Positions 1 to 5,276 of a stretch of 5,276 nt of DNA are shown here, piece by piece; the first letter of the stretch is position 1; each line of letters starts with the position of its first letter. The DNA lies in assembly GCA_020425915.1 (NCBI GenBank), contig JAGQQZ010000529.1:1-5276 (forward strand), in the 5' to 3' direction. The notes under the pieces were generated by a model. The model ran no database searches. It saw only the letters and a program-made list of their open reading frames with translations, and was not told the DNA's origin. A program made the position numbers and the translations under genes. Source of the DNA: Planctomycetota bacterium. GTDB taxonomy: Bacteria > Planctomycetota > UBA1135 > UBA2386.

Positions 1-576
1 CCGCTCGTCGAGCAAGCGGTCGAGACCGTCATGCCGGTCTCGAAGCTCCGGTACGTCGCGTTCTCGCACTACGAGGCCGACGAGTGCGGTGCGTTGAACG
101 AATGGCTCGCGGCGGCGCCCGACTCGGTCCCGCTGTGCGGCGCGGTCGCCGCGATGGTCTCGGTCGACGACGTCGCCGACCGGCCGGCGCGCGCGTTGCA
201 GGACGGCGAAGTCGTCTCGTTGGGGGAGCACTCGGTGAAGTGGATCGAGACGCCTCACCTGCCGCACGGCTGGGAATGTGGTCACCTGATGGAGCTCTCG
301 ACCGGGACGCTGCTCCGCGGCGACCTGTTCTCGCAGCCAGGCGACGGGCATCCTGCGATCACCGAGTCGGACATCCTCGGGCCGAGCGAGGCGTTCCGCG
401 CGCAGATGGACTACTTCTCGCACACGGCGGACGCCGCGGCTCTGATCGACAAGCTCGCTGCCGAGCGACCGAAGGTCCTGGCCTGCATGCACGGAAGCTG
501 TTGGAAGGGCGACGGCGCCGCGTTGCTGAGACAACTCGGTGAGCGACTGGTGTCGCGCGAGCCGTCGGCGAGATGA
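1..576 (+). CDS. MBL-fold protein of the flavodiiron/ODP type, no flavodoxin domain (5' end missing)
   Basis: The reading frame is open from base 1, so the gene is cut at its 5' side; the ATG at 31 is internal to the conserved fold and is probably not the start. Of the 191 visible residues (counted from base 1), the HxExD metal motif is H23-E25-D27. A later histidine in TPHLPHGWE (probably H89), an aspartate in RGDLFS (D108) and a C-terminal histidine in CMHGS (H164) complete the ligand set expected for the metallo-beta-lactamase domain of flavodiiron proteins. The family usually binds a di-iron centre that reduces O2 or NO, with a flavodoxin domain following. Here the protein ends about 27 residues after the last ligand, so no flavodoxin domain is present, and electrons would have to come from a separate partner. 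The residue after the HxExD motif is Glu28 where flavodiiron proteins usually have His. Fold assignment is firm; the exact activity (O2/NO reduction, sensing or hydrolase) is not established. Confidence 0.85.
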   Translation, partial: PLVEQAVETVMPVSKLRYVAFSHYEADECGALNEWLAAAPDSVPLCGAVAAMVSVDDVADRPARALQDGEVVSLGEHSVKWIETPHLPHGWECGHLMELSTGTLLRGDLFSQPGDGHPAITESDILGPSEAFRAQMDYFSHTADAAALIDKLAAERPKVLACMHGSCWKGDGAALLRQLGERLVSREPSAR

Positions 577-605
577 TCGGCGTCGCGTTCCGATCCTGAC
601 GCCGA
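577..605 (+). terminator. possible hairpin terminator after the MBL gene
   Basis: Immediately after the TGA of the MBL gene, TCGGCGTC (577-584) is perfectly complementary to GACGCCGA (598-605), giving an 8-bp GC-rich stem with a 13-base loop. No T-run follows, so it is not a classical intrinsic terminator. Its position directly at the gene end is the main argument for a termination or 3'-end-stabilising role. Confidence 0.3.
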
Positions 606-627
606 ACGCGCACGGCGCGGTTCTCCA

Positions 628-655
628 TTCGGAGATCCTGTTTCCGGGATCCGAA
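628..655 (+). repeat. imperfect inverted repeat in the spacer
   Basis: TTCGG (628-632) pairs with CCGAA (651-655), and ATCC (635-638) pairs with GGAT (647-650). This makes a 9-bp stem with a 2-base bulge (633-634) and an 8-base loop. It is the second hairpin in the spacer after the MBL gene and could be part of a tandem termination region, or an operator for the downstream gene. No T-run follows. The function is unknown. Confidence 0.25.
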
Positions 656-705
656 CGCAGGTCGAGGGAAAGAAAGAGCGCGGTGGGCTGCCGACGCAGC
701 CGGAC

Positions 706-712
706 AAGGAGG
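706..712 (+). promoter_or_regulatory. strong Shine-Dalgarno-like site AAGGAGG
   Basis: AAGGAGG is a near-perfect anti-16S complement. It lies 5 bases before GTG 718 and 9 bases before ATG 722, but 97 bases before the SGNH hydrolase start at 810. It is much better than any site seen near the annotated starts in this window, so it either serves a small leader ORF or is a chance purine run. ATG 722 opens a frame that overlaps the hydrolase out of register and looks non-coding. Confidence 0.35.
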
Positions 713-717
713 ACGGA

Positions 718-813
718 GTGGATGCCGCCGGTCGCCTATCGGCGCACGGTGGCATCGCGCCCGCGGGCGATTGCGCGCTCCTGCCCGACCGAGGAAGATC
801 CGCGCGCCGATGA
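718..813 (+). CDS. possible 31-residue leader ORF upstream of the SGNH hydrolase
   Basis: GTG 718 sits 5 bases after AAGGAGG and opens a frame of 31 codons that stops at TGA 811-813. That stop overlaps the hydrolase ATG (810-812) as ATGA, the arrangement typical of translational coupling. The peptide starts MDAAGRLSAHGG and ends GRSARR. It has no recognisable domain, signal peptide or membrane segment. The same frame is open all the way from the MBL stop codon, which is easy to obtain by chance in GC-rich DNA, so coding is not proved. If real, it would be a coupling or attenuation leader rather than a functional protein. Confidence 0.22.
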   Translation: MDAAGRLSAHGGIAPAGDCALLPDRGRSARR

Positions 814-2177
814 GACGCGTTCGCCGAGCAGTCACCCGTGTGTTCCTCGTCGCGTTCGGAGTCCTCATCGCGGTGGCCGCACTCGAGTGCGGCCTGCGAT
901 TGGTCGTGCCGGCGCCCGCGTTCGACCCGACCTGGGGGATGGGTTCCTCCGTCGGCGCCGACGGGCAGGCGTCGTACGTGCCGGACGAGGAACTCGGTTA
1001 CGTGCCTCGCATCGATGGACCCGTGTTCAACGAATTCGGCACGATCCGGAATCCGTACCCGGTGGCGAAGCGCGACGGCATCGAGCGCGTCCTGTTCCTC
1101 GGCGATTCGGTGACCGAGCGTCGGAGGATCGTCGACGCGCTGTCGGTCCTGCACGGCGAGGCGACCTGCGAGTACTGGATCGCTGGTGTCGGTGGCTACA
1201 ACACGGTCCAGGAAGTCCGGTTCTTCGAGCGCTACGCCTCACGCATCGAGCCGGATCACGTCGTCCTGACGTTCCACAACAACGACTTCTTCACGACGCC
1301 GGTCGCGCTGCGCGACGAGAGTGGAGATCTCGTCGTCTACGCCGGTGATCGACCGACCCACGGGCTCGGCGCTTGGCTGTACCGAAACAGTCGCGTCGCA
1401 CGCGCGGTCGTCGATTGGTCGTCGGAGCGCGGCGGCGTGGCCGAGGTCGAATCTCGCGCCGGCGTCACCCGCGATGCGCTCGCGCGCCTGCGCGACCAGC
1501 TCGCGGCCTCCGGCGTTCAGCTCACCGTGTTGTTGTTCCCGATCCTGAATCCGCGCGATCGATGGAAGCCGGGCGAGACGCGATCCCGCGAGATCGCGCT
1601 CGAGCTGTTCGACGAACTGGGACTTCGATCGATCGATCTGCTCGAGCCGATCGAACGGTCGATCCACGACGGCGTCGACGTTCGTGAGCAGCCCGACGAC
1701 ACGTGGCATCCCAATTGGGAGGCGGGGCGTCGCATGGCGCAGTTCGCGCTCCGTCACGGCTTGCTCGACGGCGGGGTGATGGATGACCGCGTCTCGATCC
1801 ACGCCGATCCGTCGCGGATCTCGCTCGCGTCGGGTGGTCAGCAGGTGCTGACGATCGATGCCGGACGACATCGCGCGGGCCGTTCGTTCCTGGTCCTCGG
1901 TTCGGCGAGCGGCACCGAACCGTCGACGTCGCTGCACGCCCTCCCGGTGCCGCTCGTCGACGACGGCTACTTCCAGCTCACGCTCGCACAGCCCGGGGCG
2001 TGGATCCGCTACGACGGTGTCCTCGACGAGAACGGTCGGGGTCGGGCGATCGTCGCGTATCCCGCCGGTTCGGACGCGACGCTCGGCACACTGCATCACG
2101 CGTGCGTCCTCTACCAGGCGTTCCCGCTCGCGTTCCACGCCGTGAGCGCAGCGGTTGCGCTGGAATTGACGCGGTGA
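810..2177 (+). CDS. membrane-anchored SGNH/GDSL hydrolase with C-terminal planctomycete-type beta domain
   Basis: The predicted 455-residue protein starts with MRRVRRAVTR and a hydrophobic segment (about 10-27, VFLVAFGVLIAVAAL), so it is a signal anchor or exported protein. The SGNH blocks are in order: FLGDSVT with nucleophile Ser100 (block I), GVGGYN with Gly129 (block II), FHNND with Asn158 (block III) and DDTWH with Asp297 and His300 (block V). The family hydrolyses or transfers ester groups, often acetyl groups on envelope polysaccharides or lipids; the substrate here cannot be told. Residues about 330-455 form a separate Gly/Leu-rich beta domain (ISLASGGQQVLTIDAG, FLVLGSASGTEP, GVLDENGRG) like tail domains of exported planctomycete proteins. 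ATG 810 is preferred because it places the charged N-terminus and membrane segment correctly; a TTG at 771 in the same frame is the alternative. GAGGAAG (791-797) is a distant, weak ribosome site. The gene converges on the malic enzyme gene with a 19-base gap. Confidence 0.88.
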   Translation: MRRVRRAVTRVFLVAFGVLIAVAALECGLRLVVPAPAFDPTWGMGSSVGADGQASYVPDEELGYVPRIDGPVFNEFGTIRNPYPVAKRDGIERVLFLGDSVTERRRIVDALSVLHGEATCEYWIAGVGGYNTVQEVRFFERYASRIEPDHVVLTFHNNDFFTTPVALRDESGDLVVYAGDRPTHGLGAWLYRNSRVARAVVDWSSERGGVAEVESRAGVTRDALARLRDQLAASGVQLTVLLFPILNPRDRWKPGETRSREIALELFDELGLRSIDLLEPIERSIHDGVDVREQPDDTWHPNWEAGRRMAQFALRHGLLDGGVMDDRVSIHADPSRISLASGGQQVLTIDAGRHRAGRSFLVLGSASGTEPSTSLHALPVPLVDDGYFQLTLAQPGAWIRYDGVLDENGRGRAIVAYPAGSDATLGTLHHACVLYQAFPLAFHAVSAAVALELTR

Positions 2178-2196
2178 TGGCGCGCTGCTCGGCGGA

Positions 2197-3861
2197 TTAG
2201 TCCTCGACGTACGTCTGGTAGTCCGGCTCGTACACGAACGAGCGAACGTGCTCGAGCAGATCGTCCGGTCGAGGGTCGTCCGTCAGCCCTTCGGAGTGGA
2301 CGAACTCGGCGACGGCGGTTGCGATGCGTAGCGACACGGCGCGGATGTTCGCGAGTGGCGGATAGAGGCAGCCGGTCGCGAGATCCTCGGCCGACGTCAT
2401 GCCGGCGAGCGTCCCGGCCGCGATCCGGAAGATCTCGTCGGGCACGCGCTTCGCGCCGCTCGCGACGATGCCGAGGCCGACGCCGGGGAAGATGTAGCAG
2501 TTGTTGCCCTGGCCGGGGACGAGCGTGCGCCCAGCCAGTTCGACCGGATCGAACGGGCTGCCGCTGGCGAACACCGCGCGGCCATCGGACCACTCGTAGG
2601 CCTGCCGGGCCGTGCACTCGGCCTTCGACGTCGGGTTCGACAGTGCGAACACGATCGGACGTTCGTTGTTCGCGGCCATCACTTCGACGATCGGTCGCGT
2701 GAAGGTCTGTGGTTGGCCGCTGACGCCGACCAGCGCCGTCGGTCGCAAGACGTCCACCGCGTTCGCAAGGTCCGGGACGAACTCGTGATCGTGGGCGAAC
2801 GGCAGCTTGTGCGGCGCCAGGTCGGTGCGCGACGCGACGACCAGCCCCTTCGAGTCGACCATCCAGCAGCGTCGCCTGGCCTCGGCCGCGTCCAGTCCGT
2901 CGGCGACGAGTTCGGACACGATCAGCTCGGCGATGCCGGCACCGGCCTCGCCGGCGCCCAGGAACAGGATGCGGTGATCGGCCAGTCGCGTGTCCGTGAT
3001 TCGTTGCGCCGAGACCAGCCCGGCCAGCGCGATCGCGGCGGTTCCCTGGATGTCGTCGTTGAAGCAGCAGATTCGGTCGCGATAGCGCTCGAGCAGCTTG
3101 AAGGCGTGACGGTTGCCGAAGTCCTCGAACTGCAGCAGCACACGTGGGAACGCGCGCGCAACCTCCGTGACGAACTCCTCGAGGAACTCGTCGTACTCGT
3201 CCCCGTCGAGCCGGCCGCGACGCAGCCCGGCGTAGTAGGGGTCGTCGAGCAGCTCGGAGTTGTTGGTGCCCACGTCGAGGGTAATCGGCAGGCAGACGTG
3301 CGGGTTCACGCCGGCGCATGCGGTGTAGAGGTTCAGTTTCCCCACCGGGATGCCCATGCCGTGCGCGCCCAGGTCGCCGAGCCCGAGGATCCGCTCGCCG
3401 TCGGTCGCGACGATGACGCGCACGTCCCGCATCGGCCAGTTGCGCAGCACTTCGCCGATCCGTCCGCGGTCCTCGGCCGACAGGAACAGGCCGCGCGGCC
3501 GCCGGAAGATGTGCCCGAACTCCTGGCACGCCTTGCCGACGGTCGGCGTGTAGACGATCGGCATCAGCTCGGTCAGGTTGTCGACCAGCACGCGGAAGTA
3601 GAGCGACTCGTTGCGATCCTGCAGCGACGACAACGAGATGTAGCGTTGCATCGGGTCCTGCGAGCGCCGGATCAACGCCAGCGCGCGCGCGGCCTGCTCG
3701 GCCTCCGAGAACACGTGCGGCGGCAGCAGCCCGCGCAATCGCAATGCGTCCCGTTCCGCAGCGGTGAACGCCGTGCCCTTGTTGCGTCGCGGATCGTGCA
3801 GCAGCTCGGTGCCGAGCCGGAGGTGTCCCTCGTGTTCGAGGAGCTCGCGTCGGATCGTCAT
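2197..3861 (-). CDS. malic enzyme (malate oxidoreductase, decarboxylating), NADP-type signature
   Basis: This complete 554-residue protein belongs to the single-domain malic enzyme family that includes animal ME1/ME2 and E. coli MaeA (SfcA), usually about 540-570 residues. It converts L-malate to pyruvate and CO2 with reduction of NAD(P)+, linking the TCA cycle to pyruvate and supplying reducing power in the cytosol. Visible motifs are the family N-terminal signature DPRRNKGTAFT (23-33), YTPTVG with catalytic Tyr104, VGKLNLY with catalytic Lys175, QFEDF and FNDDIQGT giving the metal ligands Glu246, Asp247 and Asp270, the dinucleotide loop GAGEAGAG (302-309), ALSNPTSKAE (406-415) and PGQGNNCYIFPG (449-460). 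VDSKGL (335-340) followed by Lys352 resembles NADP-preferring ME1 rather than NAD-type MaeA. The ATG at 3861 fits family length. A GTG at 3963 would add 34 non-conserved residues. No clear Shine-Dalgarno site precedes either start. All catalytic residues are present. Confidence 0.96.
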   Translation of the reverse strand: MTIRRELLEHEGHLRLGTELLHDPRRNKGTAFTAAERDALRLRGLLPPHVFSEAEQAARALALIRRSQDPMQRYISLSSLQDRNESLYFRVLVDNLTELMPIVYTPTVGKACQEFGHIFRRPRGLFLSAEDRGRIGEVLRNWPMRDVRVIVATDGERILGLGDLGAHGMGIPVGKLNLYTACAGVNPHVCLPITLDVGTNNSELLDDPYYAGLRRGRLDGDEYDEFLEEFVTEVARAFPRVLLQFEDFGNRHAFKLLERYRDRICCFNDDIQGTAAIALAGLVSAQRITDTRLADHRILFLGAGEAGAGIAELIVSELVADGLDAAEARRRCWMVDSKGLVVASRTDLAPHKLPFAHDHEFVPDLANAVDVLRPTALVGVSGQPQTFTRPIVEVMAANNERPIVFALSNPTSKAECTARQAYEWSDGRAVFASGSPFDPVELAGRTLVPGQGNNCYIFPGVGLGIVASGAKRVPDEIFRIAAGTLAGMTSAEDLATGCLYPPLANIRAVSLRIATAVAEFVHSEGLTDDPRPDDLLEHVRSFVYEPDYQTYVED

Positions 3862-4095
3862 GGCGACATACGAACAGAAGTAGGGGGGCGGAGGGTAGTC
3901 CTGAACGAGAGGGTGCGCCGCGTCCTGGCCGGGTCGCCACCATCGACGACTCGACGGCTGCACGCCGTGGGCGCGTCGCCCGCGGATTCGCCGCAGAGTC
4001 CGAGTGCACTTCGTGACAAGGACTTACGGCGACTTCGAAAGAATTCGAGATTCGCAGGTGCGCGCGAACCTCGGCTGGCATGGAGACGGATACCC

Positions 4096-4119
4096 GCGGA
4101 CGTCGCTCTTGGCGTCCGC
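4096..4119 (+). repeat. inverted repeat in the leader of the DNRLRE gene
   Basis: GCGGACG (4096-4102) is perfectly complementary to CGTCCGC (4113-4119). One T-G and one C-G pair can extend the stem inward, leaving a 6-base loop GCTCTT. The hairpin ends 26 bases before the ATG at 4146, just upstream of the ribosome-binding site. It could be an operator, an mRNA-stabilising 5' hairpin, or chance in GC-rich DNA. Confidence 0.3.
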
Positions 4120-4132
4120 CAAACCACCGTTC

Positions 4133-4137
4133 GGAAA
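4133..4137 (+). promoter_or_regulatory. ribosome-binding site supporting start at 4146
   Basis: GGAAA lies 8 bases before ATG 4146. It favours this ATG over the in-frame ATG at 4080, which would add 22 charged residues (METDTRGRRS...) in front of an otherwise well-formed signal peptide. Confidence 0.45.
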
Positions 4138-4145
4138 CGCCGATC

Positions 4146-5069
4146 ATGTTCACCTTCAAGCTCGCGCCCTTCGCGCTCCTCGCTGCCGTCCTTCCCGCGC
4201 AGATCCAGACCACGACCATCGCCGCGAGCGACGCGACGATGGTGCGCCTGCAGGCGCCCGACCAGAACTACGCGTCGAACCAGTATCTCTACGCCGCGGG
4301 TGCGAACAGCACGGACGGCACGCGCCGCATCCTGCTGAACTTCGACCTGACGAGCCTCGGCGGCCACGCGATCCGCAGCGCGAAGCTGCGTGTCCACTGC
4401 AATGTCGGCACCAAGCAGGTGCATGTCCACCGCGCTACGTCCGCGTGGGAGCAGTCGACCGCGACCTGGAACAACCAACCGTCGTTCGATGCTCAGGTCG
4501 AGGCCGTGACGACGGCCTTCCCGAGCCGGTGGAAGGAATTCGACGTCACGACGCTCGTCCGCTCCTGGGTCGACGGTCAGTACCCGAACGAGGGCGTCGT
4601 CCTTCGTCATGTCAGCGAGGCCACGCACACCTACCAAGTCTCGATCTACAGTGTTGGCGCCGACCGACCCCAACTCGTGGTCGAGTCGTCGACGTTCGAG
4701 TACGGGGCATCGTGCGGCTTCCCGGTCACGCTCTCGGGCAGTCCGGCTCCCGGGTCGACGTTCCGCTTCGAAGCACCGACTCCTGGAGCGCAGTTCGTCC
4801 AGGGGTACGCCGCGATGCTGCTCGGCGCGACTCAAGAGTCACTCGACTTGTTCCCGCTCGGACTGCCGGGCTGCGCGCTGCTGACGTCGACGAACGTAGC
4901 GGTCGAGATGGCGTACGACCTGCCGTCGGCAACGTTCCATTTCGAGATGGCGGCGCCGACGGATCCGTCGATGTCCGGGGTCACGTGGTACTGGCAAGGC
5001 CTGCACTACGACCTGCTGACGCAGCAGTTCGGGACGAGCCAGGGCTTCGGCACCGTGTTCGGCGAGTGA
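4146..5069 (+). CDS. secreted DNRLRE/CBM96-like domain protein with planctomycete-type C-terminal domain
   Basis: The 307-residue protein begins with a short signal peptide (MFTFKLAPFALLAAVLPA, cleavage probably after Ala18). Residues about 27-180 match the DNRLRE-type domain (CBM96-like, named from disaggregatase-related proteins). Its hallmarks are an early SNQYLYAAG segment, RRILLNFDLTSL (60-71), SAKLRVHCN (78-86), ATSAWEQSTATWNNQP (97-112), the FDVTTLVRSWVDG strand and helix (132-144) and a closing RPQLVVE (174-180). Related domains bind polysaccharide or act as structural beta-sandwiches on secreted proteins. Residues about 187-307 form a second domain (GASCGFPVTL, PLGLPGCALL, ending TSQGFGTVFGE) of the kind found at the end of many exported planctomycete proteins; Cys190 and Cys243 may form a disulfide. 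There is no catalytic domain, so a surface, matrix or carbohydrate-binding role is inferred, not shown. It is divergent from malic enzyme and convergent with the TPR gene. Confidence 0.87.
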   Translation: MFTFKLAPFALLAAVLPAQIQTTTIAASDATMVRLQAPDQNYASNQYLYAAGANSTDGTRRILLNFDLTSLGGHAIRSAKLRVHCNVGTKQVHVHRATSAWEQSTATWNNQPSFDAQVEAVTTAFPSRWKEFDVTTLVRSWVDGQYPNEGVVLRHVSEATHTYQVSIYSVGADRPQLVVESSTFEYGASCGFPVTLSGSPAPGSTFRFEAPTPGAQFVQGYAAMLLGATQESLDLFPLGLPGCALLTSTNVAVEMAYDLPSATFHFEMAAPTDPSMSGVTWYWQGLHYDLLTQQFGTSQGFGTVFGE

Positions 5070-5074
5070 TCCGA

Positions 5075-5109
5075 GCGCCTGCGCGACCGGTCAGCCGTCG
5101 CGCAGGCGC
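5075..5109. terminator. perfect 13-bp inverted repeat, possible bidirectional terminator
   Basis: GCGCCTGCGCGAC (5075-5087) is exactly complementary to GTCGCGCAGGCGC (5097-5109), with a 9-base loop that can itself pair GG with CC around TCAG. It starts 5 bases after the stop of the rightward gene and covers the last codons and stop (5091-5093) of the leftward gene, so one hairpin would form at the 3' end of both transcripts. Neither strand has a T-run after the stem, so termination without a U-tract, or protection of the mRNA end, is inferred. Confidence 0.5.
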
Positions 5110-5276
5110 CTGGCGTCGGCGTCTCGCCCCGCCGCTTCGTAGGCGTGGACCAGATCCTCGATCGCCGCCCGCGTGAGCGGGTCATCGTCACCCGAGGTGC
5201 GACGTCTGGCCGCGAGGTACGCCTCGCCCGCCGCGCACGCCTCGTCGAGCTTGCCGAGCGCGTGGAACACCGGTCG
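5091..5276 (-). CDS. C-terminal end of a TPR-repeat protein (5' end outside the window)
   Basis: Reading leftward from the window edge gives 61 residues, starting RPVFHALGKLDEACAAGE and ending DADARRLRDG before TGA at 5093-5091. The pattern GKLDEA...A..YLAARR...GDDDPLTRAAIEDLVHAYEAAGRDADARRL matches tetratricopeptide repeats of the kinesin-light-chain type: small residues at helix contacts, GDDxP between repeats and AY...GR..xA in the following repeat. In planctomycetes such repeats often form the C-terminal half of Ser/Thr protein kinases or large scaffold proteins, but nothing here shows a kinase domain. The frame is open to the edge, and coding is supported by the repeat pattern and by the stop codon lying inside a hairpin shared with the convergent neighbour. 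The protein is too partial for a functional call. Confidence 0.68.
   Translation of the reverse strand, partial: RPVFHALGKLDEACAAGEAYLAARRRTSGDDDPLTRAAIEDLVHAYEAAGRDADARRLRDG

Larger units (their letters stand above)
3862..4145. promoter_or_regulatory. divergent intergenic region between malic enzyme and the DNRLRE protein
   Basis: These 284 bases separate two divergent genes and must hold promoters for both. No convincing gene is present. The most AT-rich part is around 4011-4052; GTGACA (4013-4018) resembles a -35 element and AAGAAT (4039-4044) a weak -10, but the 20-base spacing is too long for confidence. A small imperfect palindrome built on TTCGAA and TTCGAG (4034-4049) lies in the same place. 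A hairpin at 4096-4119 and a GGAAA site at 4133-4137 belong to the leader of the rightward gene. Planctomycete promoters are poorly defined, so no start site is assigned. Confidence 0.4.

Noticed and set aside
539..1348. 269-codon plus-strand frame (including ATG 722 after AAGGAGG) overlapping the hydrolase
   Set aside because: The translation is Arg-rich and featureless, while the other frame carries all SGNH blocks in order.
1556..1665. Cluster of CGATCG/GATCGATC tetramer repeats
   Set aside because: It lies within well-formed coding sequence (Ile-Asp and Arg-Ser-Ile-Asp codons), and such palindromes are common in this composition. There is no spacing regularity to suggest a regulatory or repeat element.
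2145..2161. AGCGCA/TGCGCT hairpin near the end of the hydrolase gene
   Set aside because: The stem is only 6 bp, lies inside coding sequence and has no T-run. It is too weak to call as a terminator for the convergent pair.
3862..3963. N-terminal extension of malic enzyme to GTG 3963
   Set aside because: The 34 extra residues are Pro/Arg/Trp-rich and unlike malic enzyme N-termini, and the ATG at 3861 gives the usual family length.
2111..4219. 702-codon minus-strand open frame overlapping malic enzyme in another frame
   Set aside because: The translation is dominated by Arg, Ala and Gly with no motifs, and it overlaps the true malic enzyme frame on the same strand. It is a frame shadow.
2713..4338. 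541-codon plus-strand open frame opposite the malic enzyme gene
   Set aside because: It is antisense to a protein with all malic enzyme motifs. Its translation is low in hydrophobic residues, rich in Arg, Val, Asp and Gln, and has no recognisable domain. Long antisense frames are expected in GC-rich coding DNA.
3858..4835. 325-codon minus-strand frame opposite the secreted DNRLRE protein
   Set aside because: It is charged and Arg/Glu-rich without domain patterns. The opposite strand has a signal peptide and two recognisable domains.
1..5276. CRISPR array, tRNA/rRNA, transposase, phage or defence genes
   Set aside because: No regularly spaced direct repeats, cloverleaf-like segments, rRNA-like stretches or mobile-element protein motifs were seen on either strand.

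Overview
The window is GC-rich, gene-dense bacterial DNA. It most likely comes from a planctomycete (Planctomycetota). The strongest lineage hint is the C-terminal regions of two proteins, the SGNH hydrolase and the DNRLRE-type secreted protein. Both resemble beta-rich tail domains that I recall from exported planctomycete proteins. This assignment is inference from pattern memory, not from a search.

Layout from left to right. (1) The 3' part of a plus-strand gene for a metallo-beta-lactamase-fold protein of the flavodiiron/ODP type ends at 576. (2) A 233-base spacer follows, with two possible hairpins and a striking AAGGAGG site that could drive a 31-codon leader ORF. The stop of that ORF overlaps the next start as ATGA. 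(3) A plus-strand gene (810-2177) encodes a membrane-anchored or exported SGNH/GDSL hydrolase carrying an extra C-terminal beta domain. (4) Nineteen bases later a convergent minus-strand gene (3861-2197) encodes a complete malic enzyme. (5) A 284-base divergent spacer separates it from (6) a plus-strand secreted protein (4146-5069) with a signal peptide, a DNRLRE/CBM96-like domain and a second planctomycete-style tail. (7) A perfect 13-bp inverted repeat lies at the junction with (8) the last 61 codons of a minus-strand TPR-type protein that runs off the right edge.

The genes do not form one pathway or operon. Malic enzyme is central carbon metabolism, the SGNH hydrolase and the DNRLRE protein are envelope or secreted proteins, and the two edge genes are partial. 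I found no CRISPR array, tRNA, rRNA, insertion sequence or defence system. The most noteworthy observations are the SGNH plus tail-domain fusion, the SD/leader ORF in front of it, the altered metal-ligand motif in the MBL protein, and the inverted repeat shared by two convergent genes.
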